Source of the DNA: JAGWRI01 sp963728785
Lineage (GTDB): Bacteria > Gemmatimonadota > Gemmatimonadetes > Gemmatimonadales > Gemmatimonadaceae
DNA length: 64,000 nt
Assembly: GCA_963728785.1 (NCBI GenBank)
Contig: CAVSKV010000004.1
Location: 1,488,001 to 1,552,000 of the forward strand
Direction of reading: 5' to 3'
A model generated the notes under the pieces. It did no database searches and was not told where the DNA came from. It saw nothing but the letters and a program-made list of their open reading frames with translations. Both the position numbers and the translations under genes were made by a program. Shown here one piece after another: positions 54,816-63,915 of this stretch. How positions within the stretch are numbered: position 1 is the first letter of the stretch; every line of letters starts with the position of its first letter.

Positions 54816-55297
54816 TAGTTGCCCCCTCCCGGTGCGGGCGGGGCGTCCTTGCTGTCACCGGGCACCGTCGACACCGTGTGCGCCTTCTGATCGGCGATCA
54901 TGGCGATGACGACCACGCCGTTCTTGGACGCGAGGTCCATGAGGTCGAGCACCTTGTCGTACTCCAGGTTCTTGTCGGTCTTGATGTACAGCACCTTGTC
55001 GTCGCGGTCGGGCGCCGTATAGATGGCGTTGATGGCCGGCGCGATCTGGCTGTACTCGATCGGCTTCTTGTCGAGGTAGTAGTGCCCGTCGACGTCGATG
55101 CCGAGCACGTGATCGGTGTTCGAGTCTTCGGGATGGTCCCTGATGTTCTGGGCGTCGGGCGGGGTCGCGGAGAACCCCGCCAGCAGGGCGGGCGTGACCA
55201 CCATGAAGATGATGAGGAGCACCAGCATGACGTCGATCATCGGCGTCACGTTGGGCGTGCTTTGTACCGCGCCCCCACTGGTTGGCGAGAAGGCCAT
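54815..55297 (-). CDS. exbD: Biopolymer transport protein ExbD/TolR (copy 1)
   Basis: 160 residues with the helix NVTPMIDVMLVLLIIFMVVT carrying the conserved Asp. The periplasmic part contains KVLYIKTDKNLEYDKVLDLM, the ExbD pattern, and an extended DHVLGIDVDGHYYLDKKPI. It starts 30 bp after the ExbB stop. Two different ExbD proteins downstream of one ExbB are common in Bacteroidota and relatives (family knowledge). Confidence 0.93.
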   Translation of the reverse strand: MAFSPTSGGAVQSTPNVTPMIDVMLVLLIIFMVVTPALLAGFSATPPDAQNIRDHPEDSNTDHVLGIDVDGHYYLDKKPIEYSQIAPAINAIYTAPDRDDKVLYIKTDKNLEYDKVLDLMDLASKNGVVVIAMIADQKAHTVSTVPGDSKDAPPAPGGGN

Positions 55298-55327
55298 GGG
55301 CCGGACTCCTGAGTCTAAGGGACTGGC

Positions 55328-56065
55328 TTACTGCTTGATCGGAGCGCCGGCGCTGGTGGACGCGTTGAATTCGCGCGTGAACCGCGAACGGCCGAACTCG
55401 CCCGAAACGCCCTTGATCAGGTAGTCGATCATTTCCTTCGACACGTACGTCATTTCCGCCGTCAGGTTGTCGATCTTGGTCGTGAAGTAGTTGTACGCCC
55501 ACACGGCCGGGATGGCGACGATGAGGCCGAACGCGGTGGTGATCAGGGCCTCGGCGATACCGCCGCCGATGGCGGCCAGACCGCCGGAACCGGAAACGGC
55601 CATGCCGGTGAACGCGTTCACGATACCCATCGTGGTGCCGAGCAGTCCGACGAAGGGCGCCGTGGCGCCGACGGTGGCGAGCACCGCCAGGCCGCGCTTC
55701 AGGTTGGTGATCTCGAGGAGCATGTTGCGCTCCACCGCGCGTTCCGCCGAGTTGATGTCGGCCACGGTCACCGAGCCGTCCTGGATGAGGGGCTTGACCT
55801 CACCGAGCGCGCCGCCGAGCACGAGGGCGACGTGCGACTTCTTGTAGCTCTCGGCCAGGTTGATGGCCTCGGTGAGATTGTCCTCTTCGAGGAACTGCGA
55901 GAATTCGGGGGCGAACTTGATCGTTTCCTTCTGCGCCTTGCGAAGGTTCCACCATTTAGAAACCATGACGGTGAGCGAATAGATGGACATGAACGCCAGG
56001 ATGAAGACGATCCCCTTGGCGAAATTGCCCATCTGGTGCCAGAGGCCAAGCAGTGAGACATCCAT
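55328..56065 (-). CDS. exbB: Proton channel ExbB/TolQ/MotA family
   Basis: 245 residues, three membrane helices (FAKGIVFILAFMSIYSLTVM; RGLAVLATVGATAPFVGLLG; IAEALITTAFGLIVAIPAVW). GLLGTTMGIVNAFTGMA and EALITTAFGL are diagnostic. Forms the pentameric stator channel that energises TonB. It follows tonB by 63 bp and precedes two exbD genes. Confidence 0.95.
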   Translation of the reverse strand: MDVSLLGLWHQMGNFAKGIVFILAFMSIYSLTVMVSKWWNLRKAQKETIKFAPEFSQFLEEDNLTEAINLAESYKKSHVALVLGGALGEVKPLIQDGSVTVADINSAERAVERNMLLEITNLKRGLAVLATVGATAPFVGLLGTTMGIVNAFTGMAVSGSGGLAAIGGGIAEALITTAFGLIVAIPAVWAYNYFTTKIDNLTAEMTYVSKEMIDYLIKGVSGEFGRSRFTREFNASTSAGAPIKQ

Positions 56066-56128
56066 GGTTCGTCGAGCTCCGGTAGGAAGGATGCGGGTGA
56101 ACGACCGCCGCCGGCGGTCGCGGCGGGA

Positions 56129-56836
56129 CTATCGACCGTTCAATGTGAACTGGAACGACTGCTGGACGAGTTGCTTTACTTTCTTTCCACCGATCTCGGC
56201 GGCGTAGAACCGGTAGTCACGCAGCGAGTTCCTGACGGCCTGCACGAACAGGTCGTGGGTCGTCTTGAGCGCCTTGAAGGTGCTCATATCGGCTCGGCCG
56301 TTGGTGTCGACGACGAACTGAGCCAGCACCTCGCCTTCGAGGTTGGCCGACCGGAGGACGTCGGGGTAGTGCGGCGGCTGGTTGCCGGGCGCCATCTCGA
56401 CCTGCTTCTCTACCTGGTAGGAGTAGAAGGTCTGGTTGGTCACCGGCGCGGTGCCGCCGACGACGCCCTTGGCGATGCCGCCAGCCACGCCCTTTCCGCT
56501 GAAGTCCGCGGCGTTGGTGACGCTCTTGGAGAGGTCGATCTTGGGCAACACGTCGGGAATCTTGATCGGGGCCGTCAGCACCTGGAAGCCTTTGGGCGGC
56601 GGCGGCGCGGCGACCACGTCGGGCGGGGGCGGCGCCTTCTTGGGCGGCGGCGGCTCCTTCTTCTCGACCTTCATGAACTCGACCTTCTCGGCCCGGACCT
56701 TTTCGATCTGCTGGCCGGCCTGCAGGGTGCCGTAGACAGCGCCGCCGATGAGCACGGCGTGGATCACGACACTCAGCGCCATGCCCCCGGGTGTCCGCTG
56801 CTTCTTGGCCTTCGATTCGATGAGGTTGTTGAACAT
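56129..56836 (-). CDS. tonB: TonB-family energy transducer (first gene of exb operon)
   Basis: 235 residues. A short cytoplasmic tail and one membrane helix (GGMALSVVIHAVLIGGAVYG), a Lys/Pro-rich stretch (KKEPPPPKKAPPPPDVVAAP) and a C-terminal domain with YPDVLRSANLEGEVLAQFVV and DTNGRADMSTFKAL. The ATG has CGAGGATC upstream. First gene in tonB-exbB-exbD-exbD; it transmits proton-motive force to outer-membrane receptors, none of which is in the window. Confidence 0.93.
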   Translation of the reverse strand: MFNNLIESKAKKQRTPGGMALSVVIHAVLIGGAVYGTLQAGQQIEKVRAEKVEFMKVEKKEPPPPKKAPPPPDVVAAPPPPKGFQVLTAPIKIPDVLPKIDLSKSVTNAADFSGKGVAGGIAKGVVGGTAPVTNQTFYSYQVEKQVEMAPGNQPPHYPDVLRSANLEGEVLAQFVVDTNGRADMSTFKALKTTHDLFVQAVRNSLRDYRFYAAEIGGKKVKQLVQQSFQFTLNGR

Positions 56837-56970
56837 GATCCTCGGGAATCCTGCCTGATGGGGGGACTGCTCGGAGTTTGCCCCGGATAAGCTACGATCT
56901 CAACATGAGAGCGGAATGGTCGCCAGATTAAGAAACGATGAAGCGGCCGTTAGAAACTCATGGCCCCGCG

Positions 56971-58482
56971 TCACGCCTCTTGCGCGCCGGCGGTCCCGGA
57001 GTCCGGGGGCGGTTCCTCCGCGCCGAACATGGGCAGGAGCACCGTGAACACGCTCCCGCGCCCCAGACGTGATTGCACGTTGAGCGTGCCACCGTGGGCC
57101 TGTGCGATCCATTGTGCGATGGCGAGCCCGAGGCCGAAACCGCCGCGCTCCGAGGCCCTCGACCGCACGCGGTCGGCGCGCCAGAACCGTTCGAACACAT
57201 AGGGCAGGTCGGCGGCTGAGATGCCGACGCCGGTATCGCGCACGGTGAACGCAACGGCGTTGTTGTTCCGGTGGCTCAGGGTCATCTCGATCTTGCCGCC
57301 GCGCGGCGTGTACTTGATGGCGTTGGTGACGAGGTTCAGGAACAGCTGCCGGAGGCGCGCGGCGTCGCCGAGGACGACCGCGTCCTCGACCAGGGGCAGC
57401 GTGACGGCGATGCCCGCCTCCTCGCCCAGGATCGTCGCCGTCTCGGTGACGTCCCGCACGATGGGCTCGAGGGGGATGGGCTCGCGGTGCAGGTCGAACC
57501 GGCCCTCGTCGGCGCGGGCCAGCGTGAGCAGGCTGTCCACGAGATCGGCCATGCGCGTGATTTCCTGCATCGCCTCTTCCAGGGCCACGAGGCGGTCGGC
57601 CTGGGGAGTGGTGGGATGCATGGCGCGTTCGACGTCGGCCCGCAGCACGGTGAGGGGCGTCTTGAGTTCGTGGCTGGCGTCGGCGGTGAACCGACGCAGC
57701 GCGCCGAACGAGGCCTGGAGTCGCGCGATCATGCGATTGAGCGTCTCGGCGAGGCGGCCCAATTCATCGTCGGCGTTCTCGGTGGGGAGCCGGTGATGGA
57801 GGCTGCGGCCGTCGGTGATCGCCTCCACTTCATTGATGAGGAGGTCCACCGGTTTGAACGCGCGGCCGGCCAGGTAGTAGGCGGCGGCGAGCGAGATCAG
57901 CAGCACCAACGGGGCGAGCAGGAGCATGGTGCCGACGAGCAACTGCGGGGGCAGTTCGGCGGTGGAGGTCGGGAGCCCCGCGACGATGCGCGAAATGTTG
58001 GGCCCGCTCGCCGTGTCGGAATCGGCGACCACCAGGAGCCGCGTTTCGAACAGCGAATCCTGCGTCAACGGGACGACGGCGGGCGGGCCGTTGACACCGA
58101 GCGTGCGGCCCACCGAATACACCGTGTCCTGATCGGCGTGGCTGAACAGTTGCAGCGTGCTGGAGGAGTAGAGCAGCCGGCCCTGGGGATCGATGAGGAG
58201 GAAGAAGCCGGGCACCCGGTCGAGCACCTCGGCAAGGACCGTGGTGGGCTGGACGACTGGCCCGGTGAGCGAATTGGTCGACACCGTGGTGAGCACGCGG
58301 CCGTTCCGCTGCGCGTTCAGGATAGTCTGGAGCACGAGGTCGGCCTCGGCGCCCGCCTGGATGGCCAGGTCGTCGCGCGCCGCGACCCGACGGCCGAAGT
58401 ACAGGGCTGCGCTGAACCCGATCATCGTCGCGAACAGCAGGCCGGCGTAGGCCGTCGTCAGGCGGGTGCGCGTGCTGTACAT
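56971..58482 (-). CDS. Sensor histidine kinase with HAMP (OmpR-system partner)
   Basis: 503 residues. Helix 1 (YAGLLFATMIGFSAALYFGR), a periplasmic sensor of about 140 residues, helix 2 near 180-205, a HAMP domain, a HisKA domain with phospho-His271 (FTADASHELKTPLTVLRADV) and an ATPase domain (NLVTNAIKYTPRGG, DTGVGISAADLPYVFERFWR, GFGLGLAIAQWIAQAHGG). It starts 25 bp after the OmpR-type regulator and is its probable partner. Signal unknown. It ends 135 bp upstream of the tonB operon start. Confidence 0.94.
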   Translation of the reverse strand: MYSTRTRLTTAYAGLLFATMIGFSAALYFGRRVAARDDLAIQAGAEADLVLQTILNAQRNGRVLTTVSTNSLTGPVVQPTTVLAEVLDRVPGFFLLIDPQGRLLYSSSTLQLFSHADQDTVYSVGRTLGVNGPPAVVPLTQDSLFETRLLVVADSDTASGPNISRIVAGLPTSTAELPPQLLVGTMLLLAPLVLLISLAAAYYLAGRAFKPVDLLINEVEAITDGRSLHHRLPTENADDELGRLAETLNRMIARLQASFGALRRFTADASHELKTPLTVLRADVERAMHPTTPQADRLVALEEAMQEITRMADLVDSLLTLARADEGRFDLHREPIPLEPIVRDVTETATILGEEAGIAVTLPLVEDAVVLGDAARLRQLFLNLVTNAIKYTPRGGKIEMTLSHRNNNAVAFTVRDTGVGISAADLPYVFERFWRADRVRSRASERGGFGLGLAIAQWIAQAHGGTLNVQSRLGRGSVFTVLLPMFGAEEPPPDSGTAGAQEA

Positions 58483-58507
58483 GCGGGGAGTCCGGCGGGG
58501 CCGGCGC

Positions 58508-59176
58508 TCAGGCCTTGACCATGTAACCGACCCCGCGCACGGTGGTGATCAACCGCTGTTGCCGACCGGCGTCGATCTTCTTGCGCAGGTGGTTGATCAC
58601 GACGTCCACGATGTTCGTTCCGGGGTCGAAGTGGTAGCCCCAGGCATATTCCGTGATGAGCGTGCGGCTCATGACGCGCCCCTGGTGGCGCATCAGGTAT
58701 TCGAGAACCGTAAACTCCTTGGGGGTGAGTTCGATGACCTTGCGGCCGCGACGCACCTCGCGCGTGCCGAGATCGAGTTCGAGGTCGGCCACCTGGAGGA
58801 TGGGCGAGGCCATGGCGCGGGGGCGCCGGGCCAGCGCTTCCACGCGGGCGAGCAGCTCCTCGAAGGCGAATGGCTTGGTGACGTAGTCGTCGGCGCCGGC
58901 CCGCAATGTGGTGACCTTGGCGTCCACGGCGTCCTGCGCCGTGAGCACCAGCACGGGACGCGTGAAGCCCCGGTCGCGCAGGGACTGCAGCACCTCGAGC
59001 CCGCTCTTGCCCGGCAACCGCATGTCGAGAATGACGAGGTCGTAGGCTTCGGAACTCGCGCGGCGCTCACCCTCCTCGCCGTCGGGCACGAGATCCACCG
59101 CCCACCGCTGCTCTTCGAGGCCGCGCTTGACGTGCTGTCCCACCGTGGGGTCGTCTTCGATCACGAGGATGCGCAT
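58508..59176 (-). CDS. OmpR/PhoB-type response regulator
   Basis: 222 residues: receiver domain with phospho-acceptor Asp51 (LVILDMRLPGKSGLEV) and Lys in VTKPFAFEELLARV, then a winged-helix DNA-binding domain (VIELTPKEFTVLEYLM, ITEYAWGYHFDPGTNIVDVV, RLITTVRGVGYMVKA). It follows the NtrC-type gene by 3 bp, and the kinase follows 25 bp later. Confidence 0.95.
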   Translation of the reverse strand: MRILVIEDDPTVGQHVKRGLEEQRWAVDLVPDGEEGERRASSEAYDLVILDMRLPGKSGLEVLQSLRDRGFTRPVLVLTAQDAVDAKVTTLRAGADDYVTKPFAFEELLARVEALARRPRAMASPILQVADLELDLGTREVRRGRKVIELTPKEFTVLEYLMRHQGRVMSRTLITEYAWGYHFDPGTNIVDVVINHLRKKIDAGRQQRLITTVRGVGYMVKA

Positions 59177-59179
59177 CGG

Positions 59180-60532
59180 TCAGACCCGCCGCGGCCGCTG
59201 CAGGCCGTACTCGCGGATCTTGCGGTAGAGCGTCTTGGGTGAGATGCCGAGCAACTCGGCCGCCTGGCCCTGGTGCCACCCCATATGGGCGAGCACCGAC
59301 TCGATGTGGCGGCGCTCGAGTTCGGCCAGCGATACGCGGCTTCCCGGCAGTCCGCCTGCCGTCCGCGCCTGCGCGATCGGCAGATCGGCGGCACCGAGCA
59401 CGGGTCCGTGATGCAGCAGGAGCGCGCGTTCGATGACGTTGCGCAACTCGCGGATGTTGCCCGGCCACTCGTACGCCTGGAGCATCTCCACGGCATCGTT
59501 GGTCAGCGTGGGCGCGCCCTCGCCGCGGAATCGCTGGAGAAAGTGTTCGGCGAGCAGCGGGATGTCCACCGTCCGCTCGCGCAGCGGCGGGAGCGCCACG
59601 GTGACGGTGTTGATGCGGTACAGGAGATCGCCGCGGAACCTGCCTTCGGCGACCAGCGCGTCGAGATCGCGATTGGTGGCGGTGACGAGACGGGTGTGGA
59701 TCTCCACGCGCTGCATGCCACCGGCGCGGAAGTAGTTTCCGTGTTCGAGCGCGCGCAGCAGCCGGCCCTGCATCCGCGACTCCAGTTCGCTCACCTCGTC
59801 CATGTAGAGGGTGCCGTTGCTGGCCATCTCCAGAAAGCCGAGCTTCCGCTCGGAGGCCCCGGCGAACGCGCCGCGCTCGTAGCCGAACAGCTCGGTTTCG
59901 AGGTTCTGGTCGGAGAGCATGGCGCAGTTGAGATCGACGAATGAGCCGACCCGGCCCGACAGGTGATGGATGGCGCGGGCGAGCAGGTCCTTGCCCGTGC
60001 CCGACTCGCCCGTGATGAGCACCGGGGCGTCGCTCGGAGCCGCCTTCTCGACGACGCCGAGCAGCGCCTGCATGGGCGCGTACTGCGTCTGGACGATGGG
60101 CGCGCCGTCGATGCGCGACAGCCGCTGATGCAGGAACTGGTTCTCGCGCGACAGCTGGCGCTTTTCCCACGCCCGCTGCACGAGGACGTCGATCTCGGCC
60201 ATGCGGTACGGCTTCGTCATGTAATCGTACGCGCCGAGTTTCATGGCGGTGATGGCGTTGTCGATGGTGCCGTTGCCGGTGATGATGATGATTTCCGGCG
60301 GCGCCGGATCCTCGCGCACCTGGCGCATCACTTCGAGGCCATCCAGCTCAGGCATCACGATGTCGAGCAGCGCCACGTCGAACGAATCGGTGCGCATGGC
60401 ATCGAGCGCCTGCCGGCCATCGGAGGTCACGCGCACGGTATGGCCGCGCCCGGTGAGATACGACGCGAGGATGTCGGCCAGCCTGGCCTCGTCCTCGGCG
60501 ATCAGGATGCGAATACCGGGGTCCTGGTTCAT
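59180..60532 (-). CDS. NtrC-family sigma-54 response regulator with GAFAGA loop
   Basis: 450 residues from MNQDPGIRILIAEDEAR. Receiver domain with Asp57 (ALLDIVMPELDG), AAA+ domain with Walker A GESGTGKD at 175-182, sigma-54 contact loop GAFAGA at 221-226 in place of GAFTGA, Walker B GTLYMDEV near 240, WPGNIRELRNVIERA, and a Fis-type helix-turn-helix (GQAAELLGISPKTLYRKIRE). The Thr to Ala change hits the residue that touches sigma-54. The ATG overlaps the kinase stop by 4 bp. The longer frame upstream lies inside the kinase gene. Confidence 0.94.
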   Translation of the reverse strand: MNQDPGIRILIAEDEARLADILASYLTGRGHTVRVTSDGRQALDAMRTDSFDVALLDIVMPELDGLEVMRQVREDPAPPEIIIITGNGTIDNAITAMKLGAYDYMTKPYRMAEIDVLVQRAWEKRQLSRENQFLHQRLSRIDGAPIVQTQYAPMQALLGVVEKAAPSDAPVLITGESGTGKDLLARAIHHLSGRVGSFVDLNCAMLSDQNLETELFGYERGAFAGASERKLGFLEMASNGTLYMDEVSELESRMQGRLLRALEHGNYFRAGGMQRVEIHTRLVTATNRDLDALVAEGRFRGDLLYRINTVTVALPPLRERTVDIPLLAEHFLQRFRGEGAPTLTNDAVEMLQAYEWPGNIRELRNVIERALLLHHGPVLGAADLPIAQARTAGGLPGSRVSLAELERRHIESVLAHMGWHQGQAAELLGISPKTLYRKIREYGLQRPRRV

Positions 60533-62025
60533 CGGCCTTCCTCCGCTGCCACCGGCAACAGAACGCGGAACGTGCTCCCGCGTCCGAACACGCTGTTCAC
60601 CTCGAGGCGTCCCCCGTGATCGGAGACGATGGAATAGCACACCGAGAGACCGAGCCCGGTGCCCCGCCCCACGGGTTTGGTCGTGAAGAACGGTTCGAAG
60701 ATGCGCGGCAGGTCGGCGCGGCGGATACCCTGGCCATGGTCTTCGACCTCGATGAACACGTCGCCGCCGGGCGCCACGCCGCTCCGCAACCCGATCGTCC
60801 CCCGATCGTCCACGGCGTCCATGGCGTTGAGGAGCAGCGCCATCAGGACCTGGATGAGCTGCTCGTCATTGCCGAGGACGGACGGCACATCGGGCGCCAG
60901 CGCGACGTCCACGTGCAGGTTCTTGAACCGCGCGTGGTGGCCGAGCAGGAACAGCGTCCGCTGCACGATGTCGTTCACGGCCACCGGCTCGCGGTGCGCC
61001 GGCCTTGGGCGGCTGAAGTCGAGCACGCCGTTCACGATGGCGCTGCAGCGGGTCACCTCGTGGGCGATGAGGCCGAGCACGGCATACAACTCGTGGACCA
61101 GCGCGTCGCCCGCCACTCGCCCCTCCTTGACGCGCAGCTCGAGCGCTTCGGACGCGGCGGCAATGGTGGCCAGCGGATTGTTGATCTCGTGCATCACGCC
61201 GGCAGCGAGCGTGCCGAGCGCCGCGAGCTTCTCGGCCTGAGCGATGCGCGCCTCGGCCTGTTTCCACTCGGTGATGTCTTCGCCGATCGTGATGGCGTGG
61301 GAAATCTCGCCGCCGTCGCCCCGCATCGGGATCTTGGTGAGCCGGTACACACGCGGCTCTCCCGTGGAATTCGATTCGGTCTGGAACTGCTGGATCGCGC
61401 CCGTGTGGAACAGCTCTTCGAACTCCTCGCGGAGCATGTCGGCGGGCTGCCGGTGCAACACGTCGAAAATCGCGTGCCCCAGCACCTCGGTGCGCGCCAC
61501 GCCCTGGAGCCCGGTCTCGCGCTTGCTGTTCCAGGCGCGAATGCGGTAATCGCGATCGATCACGTACAGGCCCACGGGGAGCGCGTCGACGATGCGCTCG
61601 AAGAAGGCGCGCTGGGCTTCGATCTCGCGCGTGCCCGCGGCCACGGATTCCTCGAGCCGGCGGGCGCGTTGCGCCTGGACGAGGATCGGTGCAAGCAGGC
61701 TGGCGACGTCGCCCATCAACTCGCGCTCCGCGGGGGCAGGATCACGTCCGATGTTCACCACGAGCATCCCCACGGGTCGATTGGCCACGCGCATGACCGT
61801 GACGAACGGCTCTCCGCGGGGGCGCCGCCGGTTGTGTGCGGCTCGCGCAGCCTCCGCCGTGAACCCATCGCGGCCGGTGCCCCAGGCGCGCCGCCACGAG
61901 CCACCTTCTCTCAGCCAGATACTGGCACCATCGGCCCGCAGTTCACGGCACACCGCCCGCAGTCCGGCCGGCATGGCGCGGTCGAGGCCGGCGCCCCGGG
62001 CGAACGCGCGTGCAACCTGGTGCAA
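60529..62025 (-). CDS. NtrB-like sensor histidine kinase with GAF and PAS domains
   Basis: 498 residues from a TTG, cytoplasmic. GAF-like domain at about 5-115, PAS at about 138-255 (PVGLYVIDRDYRIRAWN; ITIGEDITEWKQAEARIAQA), HisKA with His279 (GTLAAGVMHEINNPLATIAA) and an ATPase domain (LLLNAMDAVDDRGTIGLRSG, GRGTGLGLSVCYSIVSDHGG). Partner of the NtrC-type regulator that overlaps it. The start is uncertain: the frame stays open upstream to 62148 without ATG or GTG. Confidence 0.9.
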   Translation of the reverse strand: MHQVARAFARGAGLDRAMPAGLRAVCRELRADGASIWLREGGSWRRAWGTGRDGFTAEAARAAHNRRRPRGEPFVTVMRVANRPVGMLVVNIGRDPAPAERELMGDVASLLAPILVQAQRARRLEESVAAGTREIEAQRAFFERIVDALPVGLYVIDRDYRIRAWNSKRETGLQGVARTEVLGHAIFDVLHRQPADMLREEFEELFHTGAIQQFQTESNSTGEPRVYRLTKIPMRGDGGEISHAITIGEDITEWKQAEARIAQAEKLAALGTLAAGVMHEINNPLATIAAASEALELRVKEGRVAGDALVHELYAVLGLIAHEVTRCSAIVNGVLDFSRPRPAHREPVAVNDIVQRTLFLLGHHARFKNLHVDVALAPDVPSVLGNDEQLIQVLMALLLNAMDAVDDRGTIGLRSGVAPGGDVFIEVEDHGQGIRRADLPRIFEPFFTTKPVGRGTGLGLSVCYSIVSDHGGRLEVNSVFGRGSTFRVLLPVAAEEGR

Positions 62026-62329
62026 CGGGCGGTCAGCGAGCTGCGATTTCGTAGAGCGCGGTTTGGCCGGCGACGACGTACTGGTTGCGCGAGGCAGCGG
62101 AAGGCTCCCTGAGTGGAATGCCCAAGTTATGGAGTGGTGGTTGAACGGTCAAGTTGACCGATAGCCCTGCCGCCGACTCGACCCTGTCGAGGCCCTGACA
62201 TCCACCCTGCCGGAGTTCAAAGATTTCGGCGAAAATATCCGAATCCTGGCGGCGGGTACGCACAACGGTGGAGGACCGCAGGCCCGGTGGCCCGCGGTCC
62301 TCGCGCACAGACGCCAGATGGAGAGGAAG
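62026..62329. other. 304-bp gap between tRNA-Ala and sensor kinase
   Basis: The kinase frame is open from 62148 to 62026, ending at a TGA at 62149-62151, but has no ATG or GTG. A longer N-terminus is therefore unlikely unless a rare start is used. The rest holds no gene; a promoter for the kinase-regulator genes is expected here but none was recognised. Confidence 0.55.
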
Positions 62330-62402
<73 letters not shown>

Positions 62403-62508
62403 CTCACCCACAAATATAAAGCGCAGGGCAAGTACAACGCCTGCAAGCACCGCGCAGGCGACTACAGCGCAGGGCCGTTACGGCGCAGCGGGACAGCGGA
62501 ATGACGAA

Positions 62509-62542
62509 AACGGCGGACCAGGTGAAACCGCGAGCCGCCGTT
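62509..62542 (-). terminator. Hairpin with T-run after actF
   Basis: On the minus strand 8-bp arms AACGGCGG and CCGCCGTT enclose an 18-base loop and are followed by TT (T4 counting the arm end), 47 bp past the actF stop. Moderate intrinsic terminator candidate for the complex III operon. Confidence 0.5.
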
Positions 62543-62545
62543 CGA

Positions 62546-62585
62546 CTGTCCGACTCTCCGACTCTCCGACTGCCCGACTGTCCTA
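62546..62585. repeat. Tandem octamer array, locus D
   Basis: Five octamers: CTGTCCGA, CTCTCCGA, CTCTCCGA, CTGCCCGA, CTGTCCTA. Same unit and phase as locus A with one or two changes. It lies directly after the actF stop (4 bp) and touches the arm of the terminator-like hairpin. Confidence 0.92.
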
Positions 62586-62589
62586 CTTG

Positions 62590-63915
62590 CTACTCGTGCG
62601 CTGGCAACGGTTCCATCGTTTTCGGATCCACCGGTACCTGGACTTCGTCGCGGTACTGCGACGTCATGAAGGTGAGGCGCATGCGGGGGAAGGCATCCAT
62701 GAACTTCGTGTAGCAGAGGCCCCAGAGTCCAAGGTACAGGGAGGCGACGCCGATCTCCCACAAGCCGAACGGCGCCGTGGCGGTCACGCCATACGCCGAG
62801 GGATAGACCTCGAGATAGCGCATGATCCAGAGGCCGACGAGGCTGCTCGTGGCGAACAGGATGTGCGTGGGCAGGTACATCTTCGCGGCCTTGGAGATTA
62901 GGCCGAAGAACGGCAGTACGAATACCAGCCAGATCGAGGCGATGGTGATCACCTTCCACGGATGGATGAGCCGCAGCCGCATGAAGTAGGTCTGCTCGCC
63001 CATATTGCCGTACCAGATCACCAGGTATTGGCCGAACGTCAGGTAGCCCCAGAAGGCCGTGAACGCGAAACAGAGCTTGCCGATGTCGTGGATCTGCTTT
63101 TCGGTGATCAGGTCGTCGGCGCCCAGGTAGCGCCGCCACGCCATCACGAGCATGGTGAACGCCATGAGCGCCGAGAGCCACGCGCCCATGAAGAACCACC
63201 AGCCGTAGAGGTCGCTCTGGAAGCGCATCGACAGGTTCATCGAGAGGTCCCAAGCGAGCAGCGACCACCCGATGGCAAAGAACATCACCATGGCGACGGC
63301 GATCTTGCCCTGCACCGAATGGGTGGAGTGGATCTCGCGGCGCTCGTCGCCGAAGCCACGGCGCATGCGGGCGCGGATGCCGGCCGCCCAGCCCGCCCCG
63401 CCCTCGGCGATCTGCCCCACGTCGAGCCGCACCGACTTGTACACGAACCAGAGCGGCAGCACGGTGAGGAAGGCGAAGACCACGATATCGCGGATGGTGA
63501 GGAAGAAGGGGCTGTAGTACAGCGCCTTCTCCGGATTCGGATACCCGCCGTGGGCCCACGGGAAGACGTGCCCCTTGCCCGCGAATAGGGTGATGAGCAG
63601 GAACACGAAGGCGACCGGCAGGAACGCGACGTAGCCCTCGACCATCCGCACGACCGGTCGCGACCAGCGGGCGGTGGTGATGCGCTGGACGGCGACGAGG
63701 GTCGCCCCGCCCGACGAGAGGCCGGCGAAGAAGAGCCAGTTGAAGTGCCAGGCGTGCCAGGCGCGGTCGGGGTTGACGAACAGGCCGACAATGAACACGA
63801 CGGCGCCGATGGCCGTCAGGACGAGACTGATCGTGGTGAGCGACCTGGGCAGCGGCTTGCTCGTCGCCGCGAGGAGTTCGTCGCGCGTCGGGACGTGCGC
63901 TTCGTGGAGGCTCAC
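62590..63915 (-). CDS. actF: Alternative complex III membrane subunit ActF (NrfD-like)
   Basis: Quinol-oxidising membrane subunit of alternative complex III, which passes electrons from quinol to cytochrome c or oxidase. 441 residues, GTG start overlapping the actE stop by 4 bp. About ten membrane helices. Features: HAWHFNWLFFAGLSSGGATL, WDLSMNLSMRFQSDLYGWWF, WGYLTFGQYLVIWYGNMGEQ, RLRLIHPWKVITIASIWLVF. The pattern matches ActF rather than ActC, which has an NrfD-type N-terminus. It is the last gene of its operon in view. Confidence 0.87.
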   Translation of the reverse strand: MSLHEAHVPTRDELLAATSKPLPRSLTTISLVLTAIGAVVFIVGLFVNPDRAWHAWHFNWLFFAGLSSGGATLVAVQRITTARWSRPVVRMVEGYVAFLPVAFVFLLITLFAGKGHVFPWAHGGYPNPEKALYYSPFFLTIRDIVVFAFLTVLPLWFVYKSVRLDVGQIAEGGAGWAAGIRARMRRGFGDERREIHSTHSVQGKIAVAMVMFFAIGWSLLAWDLSMNLSMRFQSDLYGWWFFMGAWLSALMAFTMLVMAWRRYLGADDLITEKQIHDIGKLCFAFTAFWGYLTFGQYLVIWYGNMGEQTYFMRLRLIHPWKVITIASIWLVFVLPFFGLISKAAKMYLPTHILFATSSLVGLWIMRYLEVYPSAYGVTATAPFGLWEIGVASLYLGLWGLCYTKFMDAFPRMRLTFMTSQYRDEVQVPVDPKTMEPLPAHE

